Notes under the pieces: generated by a model
Told to the model about the DNA's origin: nothing
The model's database searches: none
Seen by the model: the letters and a program-made list of their open reading frames with translations, nothing else
Part shown: positions 1 through 6,057 of the stretch, piece by piece
How positions within the stretch are numbered: position 1 is the first letter of the stretch
How the letters are laid out: every line of letters begins with the position of its first letter
DNA from: Bacillota bacterium
GTDB lineage: Bacteria; Bacillota; Clostridia; Christensenellales; Aristaeellaceae
Length of the DNA stretch: 7,021 bases
Reading direction: 5' to 3'
Assembly: GCA_023402355.1 (NCBI GenBank)
Contig: JAEXCG010000066.1
Coordinates: forward strand, 1-7,021
Translations under genes and position numbers: made by a program

Positions 1-1
1 G

Positions 2-214
2 TCCCGGATTCTGGCATACCATCAGCACAACAATGACGGGCTTCACGACAGCCACCAGAGGTTGTGGGACGGGACACTGGACGTGGAACGGTTCCTGAAT
101 AAGTGCATGGAGCTTACGCCGGAGGCGGACTGGGTATTGGAATACTCGGCCGGGACCTCATGGGATGAAGACGGGATCTGTGAGGATATAGAGAGGCTGC
201 TCAGCATTTTTTGA
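2..214 (+). CDS. Sugar phosphate isomerase/epimerase-like TIM-barrel protein, C-terminal fragment
   Basis: The window opens inside this gene; about 70 C-terminal residues are visible, ending at TGA 212-214. The fragment begins with a short strand followed by HNNDGLHDSH (fragment residues 9-18). This resembles the H-x-x-D-x-G...D-x-H strand motif of the xylose isomerase-like / AP endonuclease 2 TIM-barrel superfamily, where these residues help bind a divalent metal. It is followed by a GTLD turn (24-27), as in the usual 'G-x-G-x-I/L-D' segment, a helix, and a final barrel strand WVLEYS whose Glu47 matches the conserved late metal-ligand Glu. Family members isomerise or epimerise sugars or sugar phosphates in the cytoplasm; the substrate cannot be told from this piece. 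No clear terminator follows, but the next gene has its own promoter. The family-level call is fairly secure; a xylose isomerase-like endonuclease IV relative is the alternative. Confidence 0.68.
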   Translation, partial: SRILAYHQHNNDGLHDSHQRLWDGTLDVERFLNKCMELTPEADWVLEYSAGTSWDEDGICEDIERLLSIF

Positions 215-232
215 AATAAGATTAAAATCAGG

Positions 233-261
233 TGGAAAAGAGCATGGCTTTTTTGTATAAT
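233..261 (+). promoter_or_regulatory. Sigma-A type promoter for the alcohol dehydrogenase gene
   Basis: A perfect -10 box TATAAT lies at 256-261, with a weaker -35 box TGGAAA (4 of 6 to TTGACA) at 233-238 and a 17-bp spacer. It sits in the short AT-rich gap between the isomerase stop and the dehydrogenase ribosome site, giving a predicted leader of about 30 bases. The perfect -10 carries most of the weight. Confidence 0.6.
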
Positions 262-284
262 GAAGACAGTTTGAATGTTAAAAC

Positions 285-290
285 AGGAGG
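285..290 (+). promoter_or_regulatory. Ribosome binding site AGGAGG that fixes the dehydrogenase start
   Basis: A perfect AGGAGG lies 8 bases before the ATG at 299. An in-frame ATG at 275 would put this ribosome site inside the coding region and has no such site of its own, so 299 is chosen. Confidence 0.85.
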
Positions 291-298
291 TCTACATC

Positions 299-1513
299 AT
301 GCAGAATTTTGAATTTTTCACCCCGACCAGAATGATATTTGGAAAGGATACCCACCTTCAGGCAGGGAAACTTGTAAAAGAGTATGGATTTAAGAAAGTG
401 CTGGTGCATTTTGGCGGAGCCAGCGCCAGGAAGACAGGGCTGTTGGACGCGGTCCTGGATTCGTTAAAGGAAGAGGGGATTGAGTACGTGACCCTGGGCG
501 GCGTACAGGCCAACCCCACCCTTTCCATGGCAAGACAGGGAATCGAACTATGTCTGAAGGAAAATGTTGATTTTGTGCTGGCGGTCGGCGGCGGAAGCGT
601 CATTGACTCTTCCAAGTGTATTGCGGACGGCGCAGGCAATCCGGATGTGGATGTGTGGACTTATTTTAAGCATGAGGCCGTTCCGCAGAAAGCGCTTCCC
701 GTGGGGACCATCCTGACCCTGGCCGCCTCAGGCAGCGAGATGAGCGCATCCTGCGTCATCACCAATGAGGAAAATGGTTTTAAGAGGGGCTTTAACAGCG
801 TCACACACCGTCCCCTGTTCTCCATCTGTAATCCCGAACTGACCTACAGTGTGAATAAGTACCAGACCGGGTGCGGGACCGTGGATATCATGATGCATAC
901 ACTGGAGCGGTATTTCAGCCAGACAAAGGATACGGACCTTACGGACCGGATTGCGGAGGCGTTGCTTAAATCCACCATTGAAGCCGGCAAGGCTGCGGAC
1001 CAGGATCCTGAGGATTATGAGGCCCGCGCAACCCTTATGTGGGCGGGCAGCCTTTCCCATAACGGCCTGACCAGCGCGGGCAGGGATTTCCTGATGCAGG
1101 TGCACCAGATGGAGCATGAGCTTTCCGGCATGTACCCAAGGATTGCCCATGGCGCAGGACTTTCAGCCCTGTGGCCTTCCTGGGCAAGGTTTGTATGTGT
1201 CCATGACGTGAACCGCTTTGCAAGGTATGCCGTCAATGTGTGGAACATTGACATGGACTTTGAACACCCCATGAAAACCGCCCTGGCAGGAATCCAGGCA
1301 ACCGAGGATTTCTATAAGAGCCTTGGCATGCCGGTATCCATAAGGGAACTGGGCGTGGAGCCGGAAAAGATTGAGGAGATGGCAGACAAGTGCACCAACA
1401 TGGGGACACGCAGGCTGCCTGGAATTGTTGAACTGGGCAAGGAAGAGATGATCCAGATTTACAGGATGGCAATGGACCCGGAGACATCCGGTCCGGTTAC
1501 CATATATGGATAA
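299..1513 (+). CDS. Iron-containing alcohol dehydrogenase (butanol dehydrogenase / YqhD-like)
   Basis: A 404-residue cytoplasmic NAD(P)-dependent group III alcohol dehydrogenase, close to full length for the family (about 380-400). The N-terminal Rossmann-like domain has the family opening FxxPTRMIFG (6-15), an FGGASARKTG cofactor loop (38-47) without the Asp that marks NAD-preferring FucO-type enzymes, and the signature GGGSVIDSSK (97-106). The helical C-terminal domain carries the expected metal ligands Asp196 and His200 (VDIMMH), His269 and His284 (HQMEHEL...IAHGAG). Known relatives reduce aldehydes such as butyraldehyde to alcohols with NADPH, disposing of reducing power in fermenters. 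NADPH preference is inferred from the loop; the substrate is not determinable. The H269-H284 spacing is one residue longer than in YqhD, within family variation. It appears to be monocistronic, with its own promoter and a hairpin terminator after the stop. Confidence 0.93.
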   Translation: MQNFEFFTPTRMIFGKDTHLQAGKLVKEYGFKKVLVHFGGASARKTGLLDAVLDSLKEEGIEYVTLGGVQANPTLSMARQGIELCLKENVDFVLAVGGGSVIDSSKCIADGAGNPDVDVWTYFKHEAVPQKALPVGTILTLAASGSEMSASCVITNEENGFKRGFNSVTHRPLFSICNPELTYSVNKYQTGCGTVDIMMHTLERYFSQTKDTDLTDRIAEALLKSTIEAGKAADQDPEDYEARATLMWAGSLSHNGLTSAGRDFLMQVHQMEHELSGMYPRIAHGAGLSALWPSWARFVCVHDVNRFARYAVNVWNIDMDFEHPMKTALAGIQATEDFYKSLGMPVSIRELGVEPEKIEEMADKCTNMGTRRLPGIVELGKEEMIQIYRMAMDPETSGPVTIYG

Positions 1514-1534
1514 GCGGTAAAAAGGCATAAATAT

Positions 1535-1577
1535 GGACTGCGGGCTTATTGGAAAAGCACGCAGTCCGATTTTATTT
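1535..1577 (+). terminator. Intrinsic terminator after the alcohol dehydrogenase gene, possibly bidirectional
   Basis: GGACTGCG (1535-1542) pairs perfectly with CGCAGTCC (1560-1567). Inside, GCTT (1544-1547) pairs with AAGC (1555-1558) across one mismatch, leaving a 7-base loop. A T-rich run GATTTTATTT follows at 1568-1577, 21 bases after the stop codon. On the minus strand the hairpin is followed by ATATTTAT, so it may also stop transcripts of the convergent hydrolase gene. Confidence 0.85.
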
Positions 1578-1642
1578 CCGCAGTATTGCCGCCCTGACCC
1601 GCCCCCATAAGCTGGTATGGGGAAGGATAAGGTGAGGGCTGT

Positions 1643-1681
1643 GACCTTGGCAGACGCGGATGGAGAAACGGACCTTGGCAG
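1643..1681. repeat. Short direct repeat GACCTTGGCAG, two copies 28 bp apart
   Basis: The 11-base word GACCTTGGCAG occurs at 1643-1653 and again at 1671-1681, just beyond the stop codon of the minus-strand hydrolase (TAA at 1684-1686). It lies in the gap between two convergent genes. It may be a small duplication or simply chance; no function is evident. Confidence 0.55.
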
Positions 1682-1683
1682 CC

Positions 1684-2487
1684 TTACAGCGCAATGATTT
1701 CCCCATCCTCCGGAACCAGCAGGTTCCCATGGTAATACTCCCTGCCCTCAGCTGTATAGAGTTTCTTGCGCTGGGCCAGATCCTTATCCTCTGTATGCCA
1801 CAGCACCAGGTTGGGGATGCGCAGGCTTTCGGCCAGTTCACAGGCTTCCTTTACCGTGCTGTGGTGTTTTTCGTATGGCTCGAATATCTCCCTGTCGCGG
1901 TACAGGCAGAAGGCCTCGTGGAGAAGCCAGTCACTGCCCTCCACATAGGGTCGGCATTCCGGGTTATAGGGTTCGTCCCCTGCGCAGGTGAACCTGCGTC
2001 CGTTCTTTAAAATGGTGGTAAAGCCGAACTGCCTGGCCTTGGTGGAAAGGATGTCAAAGAAGGTTACGTCATAATCCATGATGCGGACCGTCTCGCCGTC
2101 CTCCACGGGCACCAGGAAGATACGGCTGCCGATCATCTTGTAGAACTTGGCCTGCATGGTCAGGCGGCAGATGGTGGATATGGTGTCCACCAGGCCCTGA
2201 TGGCAGTAAATCCGCAGTTCGCCCTCATATCTGCCCTTTCTCATGGCAGTGGCAATCATGCGCACCATCCATACAATCCCCAGTATGTGGTCCGTGTGTT
2301 CATGGGTCACGAAAATGTTGTGGATACGGCACAGATCCACATCCATCTCCTCAAGGATCCGCAGGATGCCGTTGCCCCCTCCTGCGTCCACCATGAAAAA
2401 TCCATCTCCCTCCCGGATGGCAAAACAGGTGTTATAGCAGTGCACTGCCTGGGCATTGCCTGTTCCAAACACGTATAATTCTTCCAT
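1684..2487 (-). CDS. RNase Z-like metallo-beta-lactamase-fold hydrolase
   Basis: A 267-residue cytoplasmic protein of the metallo-beta-lactamase fold with RNase Z-like layout. It starts with a strand ending in FGTGNA (7-12), like the FLGTG of RNase Z, then the VDAGGG turn (33-38) and the metal motif HEHTDH (62-67). Later come the bridging Asp171 in CAGDEP, LLHEAF (188-193) with HHST (208-211), as in RNase Z C-termini, and the final ligand-type His231 in LWHTED. It is shorter than bacterial RNase Z (about 305-310). In the stretch where RNase Z has its third metal-binding His (around 145-152, DILSTKAR) there is no His, so one metal site may be altered. It is probably a separate hydrolase, substrate unknown, rather than the tRNA 3' processing enzyme. 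The gene is divergent from fbp and convergent with the dehydrogenase. Confidence 0.85.
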   Translation of the reverse strand: MEELYVFGTGNAQAVHCYNTCFAIREGDGFFMVDAGGGNGILRILEEMDVDLCRIHNIFVTHEHTDHILGIVWMVRMIATAMRKGRYEGELRIYCHQGLVDTISTICRLTMQAKFYKMIGSRIFLVPVEDGETVRIMDYDVTFFDILSTKARQFGFTTILKNGRRFTCAGDEPYNPECRPYVEGSDWLLHEAFCLYRDREIFEPYEKHHSTVKEACELAESLRIPNLVLWHTEDKDLAQRKKLYTAEGREYYHGNLLVPEDGEIIAL

Positions 2488-2496
2488 AAATTCCCG

Positions 2497-2504
2497 TCTC
2501 CTTT
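2497..2504 (-). promoter_or_regulatory. Ribosome binding site AAAGGAGA for the MBL-fold hydrolase
   Basis: Read on the minus strand, AAAGGAGA lies 9 bases before the ATG at 2487-2485, supporting that start. No convincing minus-strand promoter was identified upstream of it. Confidence 0.75.
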
Positions 2505-2516
2505 GAAAAAATTTAG

Positions 2517-2579
2517 ATATTCTTAATCAATATTAACCCTTTGTTCAGCTGGAAAAACTTTTCATTTAGTTAAGAATAT
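2517..2579. repeat. 10-bp perfect inverted repeat between divergent genes, overlapping the fbp promoter
   Basis: ATATTCTTAA (2517-2526) and TTAAGAATAT (2570-2579) are exact reverse complements 43 bases apart. The right arm lies directly before the fbp extended -10 element and the left arm lies close to the ribosome site of the divergent hydrolase. A smaller dyad, TTAAT-N4-ATTAA, overlaps the left arm (2523-2536). The placement suits an operator, perhaps for a looping or dimeric regulator of both directions, but AT-rich DNA gives such dyads by chance. Confidence 0.4.
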
Positions 2580-2587
2580 GTTACTAT
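2559..2587 (+). promoter_or_regulatory. Extended -10 promoter for fbp
   Basis: A TG (2579-2580) one base upstream of TACTAT (2582-2587) forms an extended -10 element. A weak -35 box TTTTCA (2559-2564) lies 17 bases upstream of the -10 box. The predicted start is near 2594, giving a leader of about 35 bases before the chosen start codon. Confidence 0.55.
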
Positions 2588-2614
2588 AACTTTAAATAAA
2601 ATGCAATTGTGATT

Positions 2615-2620
2615 GGGGAG
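2615..2620 (+). promoter_or_regulatory. Ribosome binding site GGGGAG that decides the fbp start
   Basis: GGGGAG lies 9 bases before ATG 2630 but only 3 before ATG 2624, and it falls inside the reading frame if GTG 2609 were used. Spacing favours 2630; 2624 remains possible. Confidence 0.6.
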
Positions 2621-2629
2621 AATATGACA

Positions 2630-4567
2630 ATGAGGGATTTGGCATATCTACAGCTTCTGGCAAAAGAATACCCTACGGTAAAGGCGGCGACCAGTGAAAT
2701 CGTGAACCTCATGGCAATCTGCAGCCTTCCAAAGGGAACGGAATACTTTTTCAGCGACCTGCACGGGGAATATGAGGCATTCATCCACCTTCTCCGCTCG
2801 TCCTCGGGCATTACCCGCGAGAAAATCAAGGATACCTTCGGACACCTGATCCCGGAAGAGGAACAGGTGCAGCTGGCCAATCTGATTTATTATCCGGAGC
2901 GGAATCTGGGAAGAATGATAAAGCAGGGACATTTTACCGAGGACTGGCAGAAGATAACCATCTACCGCCTGGTCCAGAGCTGCAAGGAGGTATCCTCCAA
3001 GTACACCCGCTCCAAGGTGCGCAAGAAAATGCCCATGGAATTTGCGTATATCATCGATGAACTGCTCCACGTGGACTATAATGATGACAATAAGAAGTTA
3101 TATTACAATGAAATCATCCATTCCATTATTGACAACGGCATTGCGGACAAGTTCATCATTGCGCTGTGCCATCTGATCCAGAACCTTACCATTGACAATC
3201 TGCATATTATCGGGGACATCTATGACAGAGGCCCAAGGGCGGATATCATCATGAATGAGCTGATGTGTTTCCATGACGTGGACGTGCAGTGGGGCAACCA
3301 TGATATTTCCTGGATGGGAGCCGCCACAGGCAATCTGGCCTGTATCTGCAACGTGCTTCGCATTGCAATCAGCTACAACAGCTTTGACGTGCTGGAGGAC
3401 GGCTATGGCATCAACCTGCGCCCCCTGTCCATGTTTGCGGCCAGGGTGTACCAGGATGACGCCTGCGTGCGGTTTATGCCCAAGATACTGGATGAGAATA
3501 TCTATGATGCAGTGGACCCCGGCCTGGCTGCCAAGATGCATAAGGCCATTGCCATTATCCAGTTTAAAGTGGAGGGGGCCATGATACGCCGCCATCCTGA
3601 ATATGAGATGGATGACCGGGTGATGCTGGCCAATGTAAACTATGAAGATGGGACAGTGTCCATTGACGGCAAGGAGTATCCCATGATGGATATGAACCTC
3701 CCCACCGTGGACCCTAAGAATCCCCTGGAACTGAGCCGCGGGGAAAAGGAGCTGCTGCGGACCCTTCAGGCATCCTTTAAGCACAGCGGGCTGCTTCACA
3801 GGCATGTGCGTTTCCTCTATTCCCATGGAGGCATGTATAAATGTTACAACTCCAATCTTCTGTACCATGGCTGCATCCCCATGAAGAAGGACGGTTCCTT
3901 TGACACCATAACCATAGACGGCGTTTCCTATGGGGGGAAGTCACTGATGGATTACTTTGACAGGCAGATGCAGAACGCATACTTCATGCCTGAGGGGGCA
4001 GAGGGCCGGGAGAGGGCCGTGGATATGATGTGGTATCTCTGGTGCGGGGCCAAGTCGCCGGTGTTCGGCAAGGATAAGATGACCACGTTCGAACATTATT
4101 TCGTGGGGGACAAAGCCACCCACAAAGAGGTTATGAACCCATACTACCAGTTAAGTGTAAAAGAAGAATTCTGCAACAGGCTGCTGGAGGAATTCGGCCT
4201 TCCCGTGGATGGTTCCCATATCATCAACGGACATGTGCCTGTGAAATTAAAGGACGGCGAAAAGCCCGTGAAAGCGGGCGGAAAGCTGTTCATCATTGAC
4301 GGAGGGCTGTCAAAAGCATATCAAAGTACCACTGGGATAGCGGGATATACCCTGATTTATAATTCCCATCACCTGGCGCTGGCGGAACACATGCCCTTTG
4401 ACCCCAGGAAAGAAAGCACGCCTAAGGTATCTGTGGTGGAAAAGGTGAAGACCAGGGTCATGGTGGCTGATACGGATAAGGGACGGGAACTGAAAGGGCA
4501 GATTGCCGATCTGAAGGAACTGGCGGCTGCCTACCGGGAAGGTACTATAAAAGAAAGGGTTGAGTAA
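2630..4567 (+). CDS. fbp: Fructose-1,6-bisphosphatase, class III (Firmicutes type)
   Basis: This 645-residue cytoplasmic enzyme hydrolyses fructose 1,6-bisphosphate to fructose 6-phosphate, the committed step of gluconeogenesis. It has the calcineurin-like metallophosphatase motifs in order: DLHGE (Asp43, His45) after the family hallmark LPKGTEYFFS, GDIYDRG (195-201; Asp196, Asp199), and GNHD (222-225). The C-terminal part holds the family blocks INGHVPVK and IDGGLSKAYQ followed by TGIAGYTLIYNS. Length is close to the B. subtilis enzyme (671), the difference being a shorter N-terminus. The start at 2630 is chosen from ribosome-site spacing; upstream in-frame ATG 2624 and GTG 2609 would add 2 or 7 residues. 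In B. subtilis this class is activated by phosphoenolpyruvate and inhibited by AMP; whether that holds here is not visible. The stop TAA overlaps the next start by one base, so the two genes form an operon. Confidence 0.97.
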   Translation: MRDLAYLQLLAKEYPTVKAATSEIVNLMAICSLPKGTEYFFSDLHGEYEAFIHLLRSSSGITREKIKDTFGHLIPEEEQVQLANLIYYPERNLGRMIKQGHFTEDWQKITIYRLVQSCKEVSSKYTRSKVRKKMPMEFAYIIDELLHVDYNDDNKKLYYNEIIHSIIDNGIADKFIIALCHLIQNLTIDNLHIIGDIYDRGPRADIIMNELMCFHDVDVQWGNHDISWMGAATGNLACICNVLRIAISYNSFDVLEDGYGINLRPLSMFAARVYQDDACVRFMPKILDENIYDAVDPGLAAKMHKAIAIIQFKVEGAMIRRHPEYEMDDRVMLANVNYEDGTVSIDGKEYPMMDMNLPTVDPKNPLELSRGEKELLRTLQASFKHSGLLHRHVRFLYSHGGMYKCYNSNLLYHGCIPMKKDGSFDTITIDGVSYGGKSLMDYFDRQMQNAYFMPEGAEGRERAVDMMWYLWCGAKSPVFGKDKMTTFEHYFVGDKATHKEVMNPYYQLSVKEEFCNRLLEEFGLPVDGSHIINGHVPVKLKDGEKPVKAGGKLFIIDGGLSKAYQSTTGIAGYTLIYNSHHLALAEHMPFDPRKESTPKVSVVEKVKTRVMVADTDKGRELKGQIADLKELAAAYREGTIKERVE

Positions 4568-5076
4568 TGAACAGATTAGAATTTTTGCAGGGACTGAAAG
4601 CTGAACTGGAGGGGCGCGTGCCCCATTCCATCATTCAGGAGAATCTGAGATACTATGATTCCTATATATCGGATGAGGCCGCCAAGGGGCAGGCCGAGGA
4701 GGATGTGATTGAAAGCCTGGGCGGCCCTAAGATCATCGCCAGGACCATTGTGGACGCGGCCCTGGACACCGAAGACAGGCCGGATGGCTTTGAGACGTTT
4801 GGTTCAGGCCCTGCCTTTGATGAGGCGCAGGGAAGCTATACCCAGAGGGAAACAGGAACGCCCCACGGCAGACAGACAGACCCCCATGTCCACTATGTGG
4901 ACTTCAGTAAGTGGTATGTGAGGCTGATTGCCGGCCTGGTGGTGCTGCTGGTCATATTCCTGATCATGACCGTATTCTTCGGCATCATGGGGTTGGCGGG
5001 ATGGATCCTGTCCTATATCTGGCCCATACTTTTAGTCATGATGGTGGTCTGGATGTTCAGGGGGCCCCACCGATAA
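4567..5076 (+). CDS. HAAS (DUF1700)-type two-pass membrane protein
   Basis: A 169-residue protein. Residues 1-65 match the HAAS/DUF1700 pattern: an N-terminal M-x-x-x-EFL-x-x-L helix, a second helix with ENLRYYDSYI (25-34), then the G-x-x-EE-x-VIESLGGPKIIA turn and helix (41-58). A polar, probably disordered linker (66-112) leads to two hydrophobic segments at about 119-142 and 144-164, ending in a short basic tail RGPHR. The N-domain is probably cytoplasmic. HAAS domains are thought to act in signalling or sensing and are often next to PadR-type regulators; none is seen here. The ATG shares its A with the fbp stop (TAATG), and AAAGGG (4554-4559) lies 7 bases upstream, implying coupled translation. 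The role is unknown; a link to gluconeogenesis is only suggested by the operon. No obvious terminator follows. Confidence 0.8.
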   Translation: MNRLEFLQGLKAELEGRVPHSIIQENLRYYDSYISDEAAKGQAEEDVIESLGGPKIIARTIVDAALDTEDRPDGFETFGSGPAFDEAQGSYTQRETGTPHGRQTDPHVHYVDFSKWYVRLIAGLVVLLVIFLIMTVFFGIMGLAGWILSYIWPILLVMMVVWMFRGPHR

Positions 5077-5123
5077 GAGGAATGGAAGGAACACTGGCAA
5101 TAAGAGAATCTCCCATCCCTATA

Positions 5124-5152
5124 TTGACAAATATGTGAATTAATTATATACT
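5124..5152 (+). promoter_or_regulatory. Strong sigma-A promoter for the first NlpC/P60 gene
   Basis: Consensus -35 TTGACA (5124-5129), a 17-bp spacer and -10 TATACT (5147-5152). The predicted transcription start is near 5159, giving a leader of about 66 bases. With no clear terminator after the HAAS gene, some read-through from fbp is also possible. Confidence 0.85.
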
Positions 5153-5163
5153 CTATCTTAACA

Positions 5164-5183
5164 AATGTAATAATTACGTAACA
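5164..5183. promoter_or_regulatory. WalR-like operator candidate, copy 1 (TGTAAT-N5-CGTAAC)
   Basis: TGTAAT (5166-5171) and CGTAAC (5177-5182) are half-sites 11 bp apart, matching the WalR consensus TGTWAH-N5-TGTWAH except for the C at 5177. The 20-base block 5164-5183 is 18/20 identical to 6065-6084 before the paralogous gene, and both start at the same place relative to the promoter (14-15 bases after the -10). It also contains the palindrome TTACGTAA (5174-5181). Regulator identity is inferred. Confidence 0.6.
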
Positions 5184-5211
5184 TATTGAATGGGAATAAA
5201 GAGGATAAGGT

Positions 5212-5219
5212 AAGGAGAG
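5212..5219 (+). promoter_or_regulatory. Ribosome binding site AAGGAGAG that decides a GTG start
   Basis: AAGGAGAG lies 5 bases (GGAG core 7 bases) before GTG 5225. A longer in-frame reading from TTG 5186 would contain this site and lacks a ribosome site of its own. Confidence 0.75.
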
Positions 5220-5224
5220 TTTCA

Positions 5225-5944
5225 GTGGATTTTGGTGGATTTTGTAAAGGGGTGTTGAAATTAGCAGGGGCATTATGCCTGTGCACGGGGCTGGTGCTTT
5301 CCTGTCCAAAGGACAGCCAGGCAGCAGCCAGGCAGGCCGAGGTGAAGACACGTTCTTCCTATGTGGTTAAGATAGAAGCCCCCAGCGTGGATGTCTATAC
5401 ATATGCAAGCGAGTTCTCCGGCAGGCAGGGCCAGGTCATGAGAGGCCAGACCTATGAGGTGCTTTCCAATGCCAACCAGGGCTGGGTGAAGATCAGGACC
5501 GGCGGACGGGAAGGCTTCATACGCACCGCAGGCAATGCCACCATAGTGGAAAAAGCCCGTGAATCCGTGGATGAGAACGTCAAAAAGCGCCGTCAGGTAG
5601 TGGAGTATGCCATGCAGTTCGTGGGCGGCCGGTATGTGTACGGAGGCGCTGACCCCAACCGCGGCGTGGACTGCTCCGGATTCACAAGATACGTGCTTTC
5701 CAACTCCGCATCCATCAGCCTTCCTCATTCTTCCAGAGGACAGTCTTCCTATGGAAGGCAGGTATCCGAGGAGGAGATGCAGCCAGGCGACCTGCTGTTC
5801 TACAGCGGATCCGGCGGCATCAACCATGTGGCCCTTTATATTGGCAATGGACAGATAGTCCATGCATCCACAGAAAAAACGGGAATCAAGACTTCCCCAT
5901 ATGATTACCGCACCCCGGTTAAGATTGTAAGCCTGCTGTCATAA
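5225..5944 (+). CDS. Secreted SH3b-NlpC/P60 peptidoglycan endopeptidase (first paralogue)
   Basis: A 239-residue exported cell-wall hydrolase starting at GTG. A Cys-rich signal peptide covers about residues 1-35, with likely cleavage near SQAAA (31-35). An SH3b domain (about 47-108) is expected to bind wall material. After a short charged linker, the NlpC/P60 domain (about 122-239) has catalytic Cys150 in GVDCSGF, His201 in INHVALY and His213 in IVHAS, the family's Cys/His/His triad. Such enzymes usually cut the D-Glu to diamino-acid bond in peptidoglycan stems. The sequence VLSC (24-27) faintly resembles a lipobox, but Leu in the -2 place makes a lipoprotein unlikely. Its catalytic domain is about 70% identical (81/115, gap-free) to the next gene. 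It has its own promoter, a shared WalR-like element and its own terminator. Alternative start: TTG 5186 (252 residues). Confidence 0.92.
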   Translation: MDFGGFCKGVLKLAGALCLCTGLVLSCPKDSQAAARQAEVKTRSSYVVKIEAPSVDVYTYASEFSGRQGQVMRGQTYEVLSNANQGWVKIRTGGREGFIRTAGNATIVEKARESVDENVKKRRQVVEYAMQFVGGRYVYGGADPNRGVDCSGFTRYVLSNSASISLPHSSRGQSSYGRQVSEEEMQPGDLLFYSGSGGINHVALYIGNGQIVHASTEKTGIKTSPYDYRTPVKIVSLLS

Positions 5945-5959
5945 GACGCAGGCTTTTTT
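5929..5959 (+). terminator. Intrinsic terminator overlapping the end of the first NlpC/P60 gene
   Basis: AAGCCTGC (5929-5936) pairs perfectly with GCAGGCTT (5948-5955), with an 11-base loop and a T run at 5954-5959. The 5' arm lies in the last codons and the stop codon (5942-5944) is in the loop, so coding and termination signals share sequence. Confidence 0.85.
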
Positions 5960-6024
5960 ATTGTTAAGTTTCATGGCGGTTTTGTTAAAAATGATATAAA
6001 AAGTATTAAAAATATATAAAGATG

Positions 6025-6052
6025 TTGACGAAACATGAAAACGTGCTATAAT
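6025..6052 (+). promoter_or_regulatory. Very strong promoter for the second NlpC/P60 gene
   Basis: -35 TTGACG (6025-6030), a 16-bp spacer, TG at 6044-6045 (extended -10) and a perfect TATAAT (6047-6052). The predicted start is near 6059, giving a leader of about 78 bases. It lies in an AT-rich gap after the previous gene's terminator. Confidence 0.88.
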
Positions 6053-6057
6053 AAATC

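Noticed and set aside
1603..1622. 7-bp hairpin CCCCATA / TATGGGG between the convergent genes
   Set aside because: No T run follows on either strand, so it is not an intrinsic terminator by itself; the hairpin at 1535-1567 is a better candidate for both genes.
2569..2586. Possible degenerate WalR-like site on the minus strand in the fbp promoter (AGTAAC-N5-CTTAAC)
   Set aside because: Three of twelve half-site positions differ from consensus in very AT-rich DNA, and fbp is not a wall gene; not strong enough to call.
2488..2600. Minus-strand promoter for the MBL-fold hydrolase
   Set aside because: Several TA-rich hexamers exist (for example TAATAT) but none has an acceptable -35 box at 16-18 bp, so no promoter is called.
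3098..3868. Long open frame antisense to fbp (256 codons)
   Set aside because: It lies entirely within the well-supported fbp gene, has no family motif or ribosome site, and reads as a reverse-strand shadow of a GC-rich coding region.
5061..5068. GGGGCCCC palindrome at the end of the HAAS gene as a terminator
   Set aside because: It has no loop and no T run, and is encoded within the C-terminal codons; no terminator could be supported between 5076 and 5124.
5186..5224. TTG 5186 as the start of the first NlpC/P60 protein
   Set aside because: AAGGAGAG at 5212-5219 is well placed for GTG 5225, and the 239-residue product then matches the 240-residue paralogue. It stays possible because the extra residues would add basic charge to the signal peptide.
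5293..5305. Lipobox-like VLSC in the first hydrolase signal peptide
   Set aside because: Leu at the -2 position is atypical and a good signal peptidase I type site (SQAAA) follows; the paralogue has no Cys there.
5273..5863. Open frame antisense to the first NlpC/P60 gene (196 codons)
   Set aside because: The plus-strand frame has a complete signal peptide, SH3b and catalytic triad; the antisense frame has no recognisable domain and no promoter or ribosome site.
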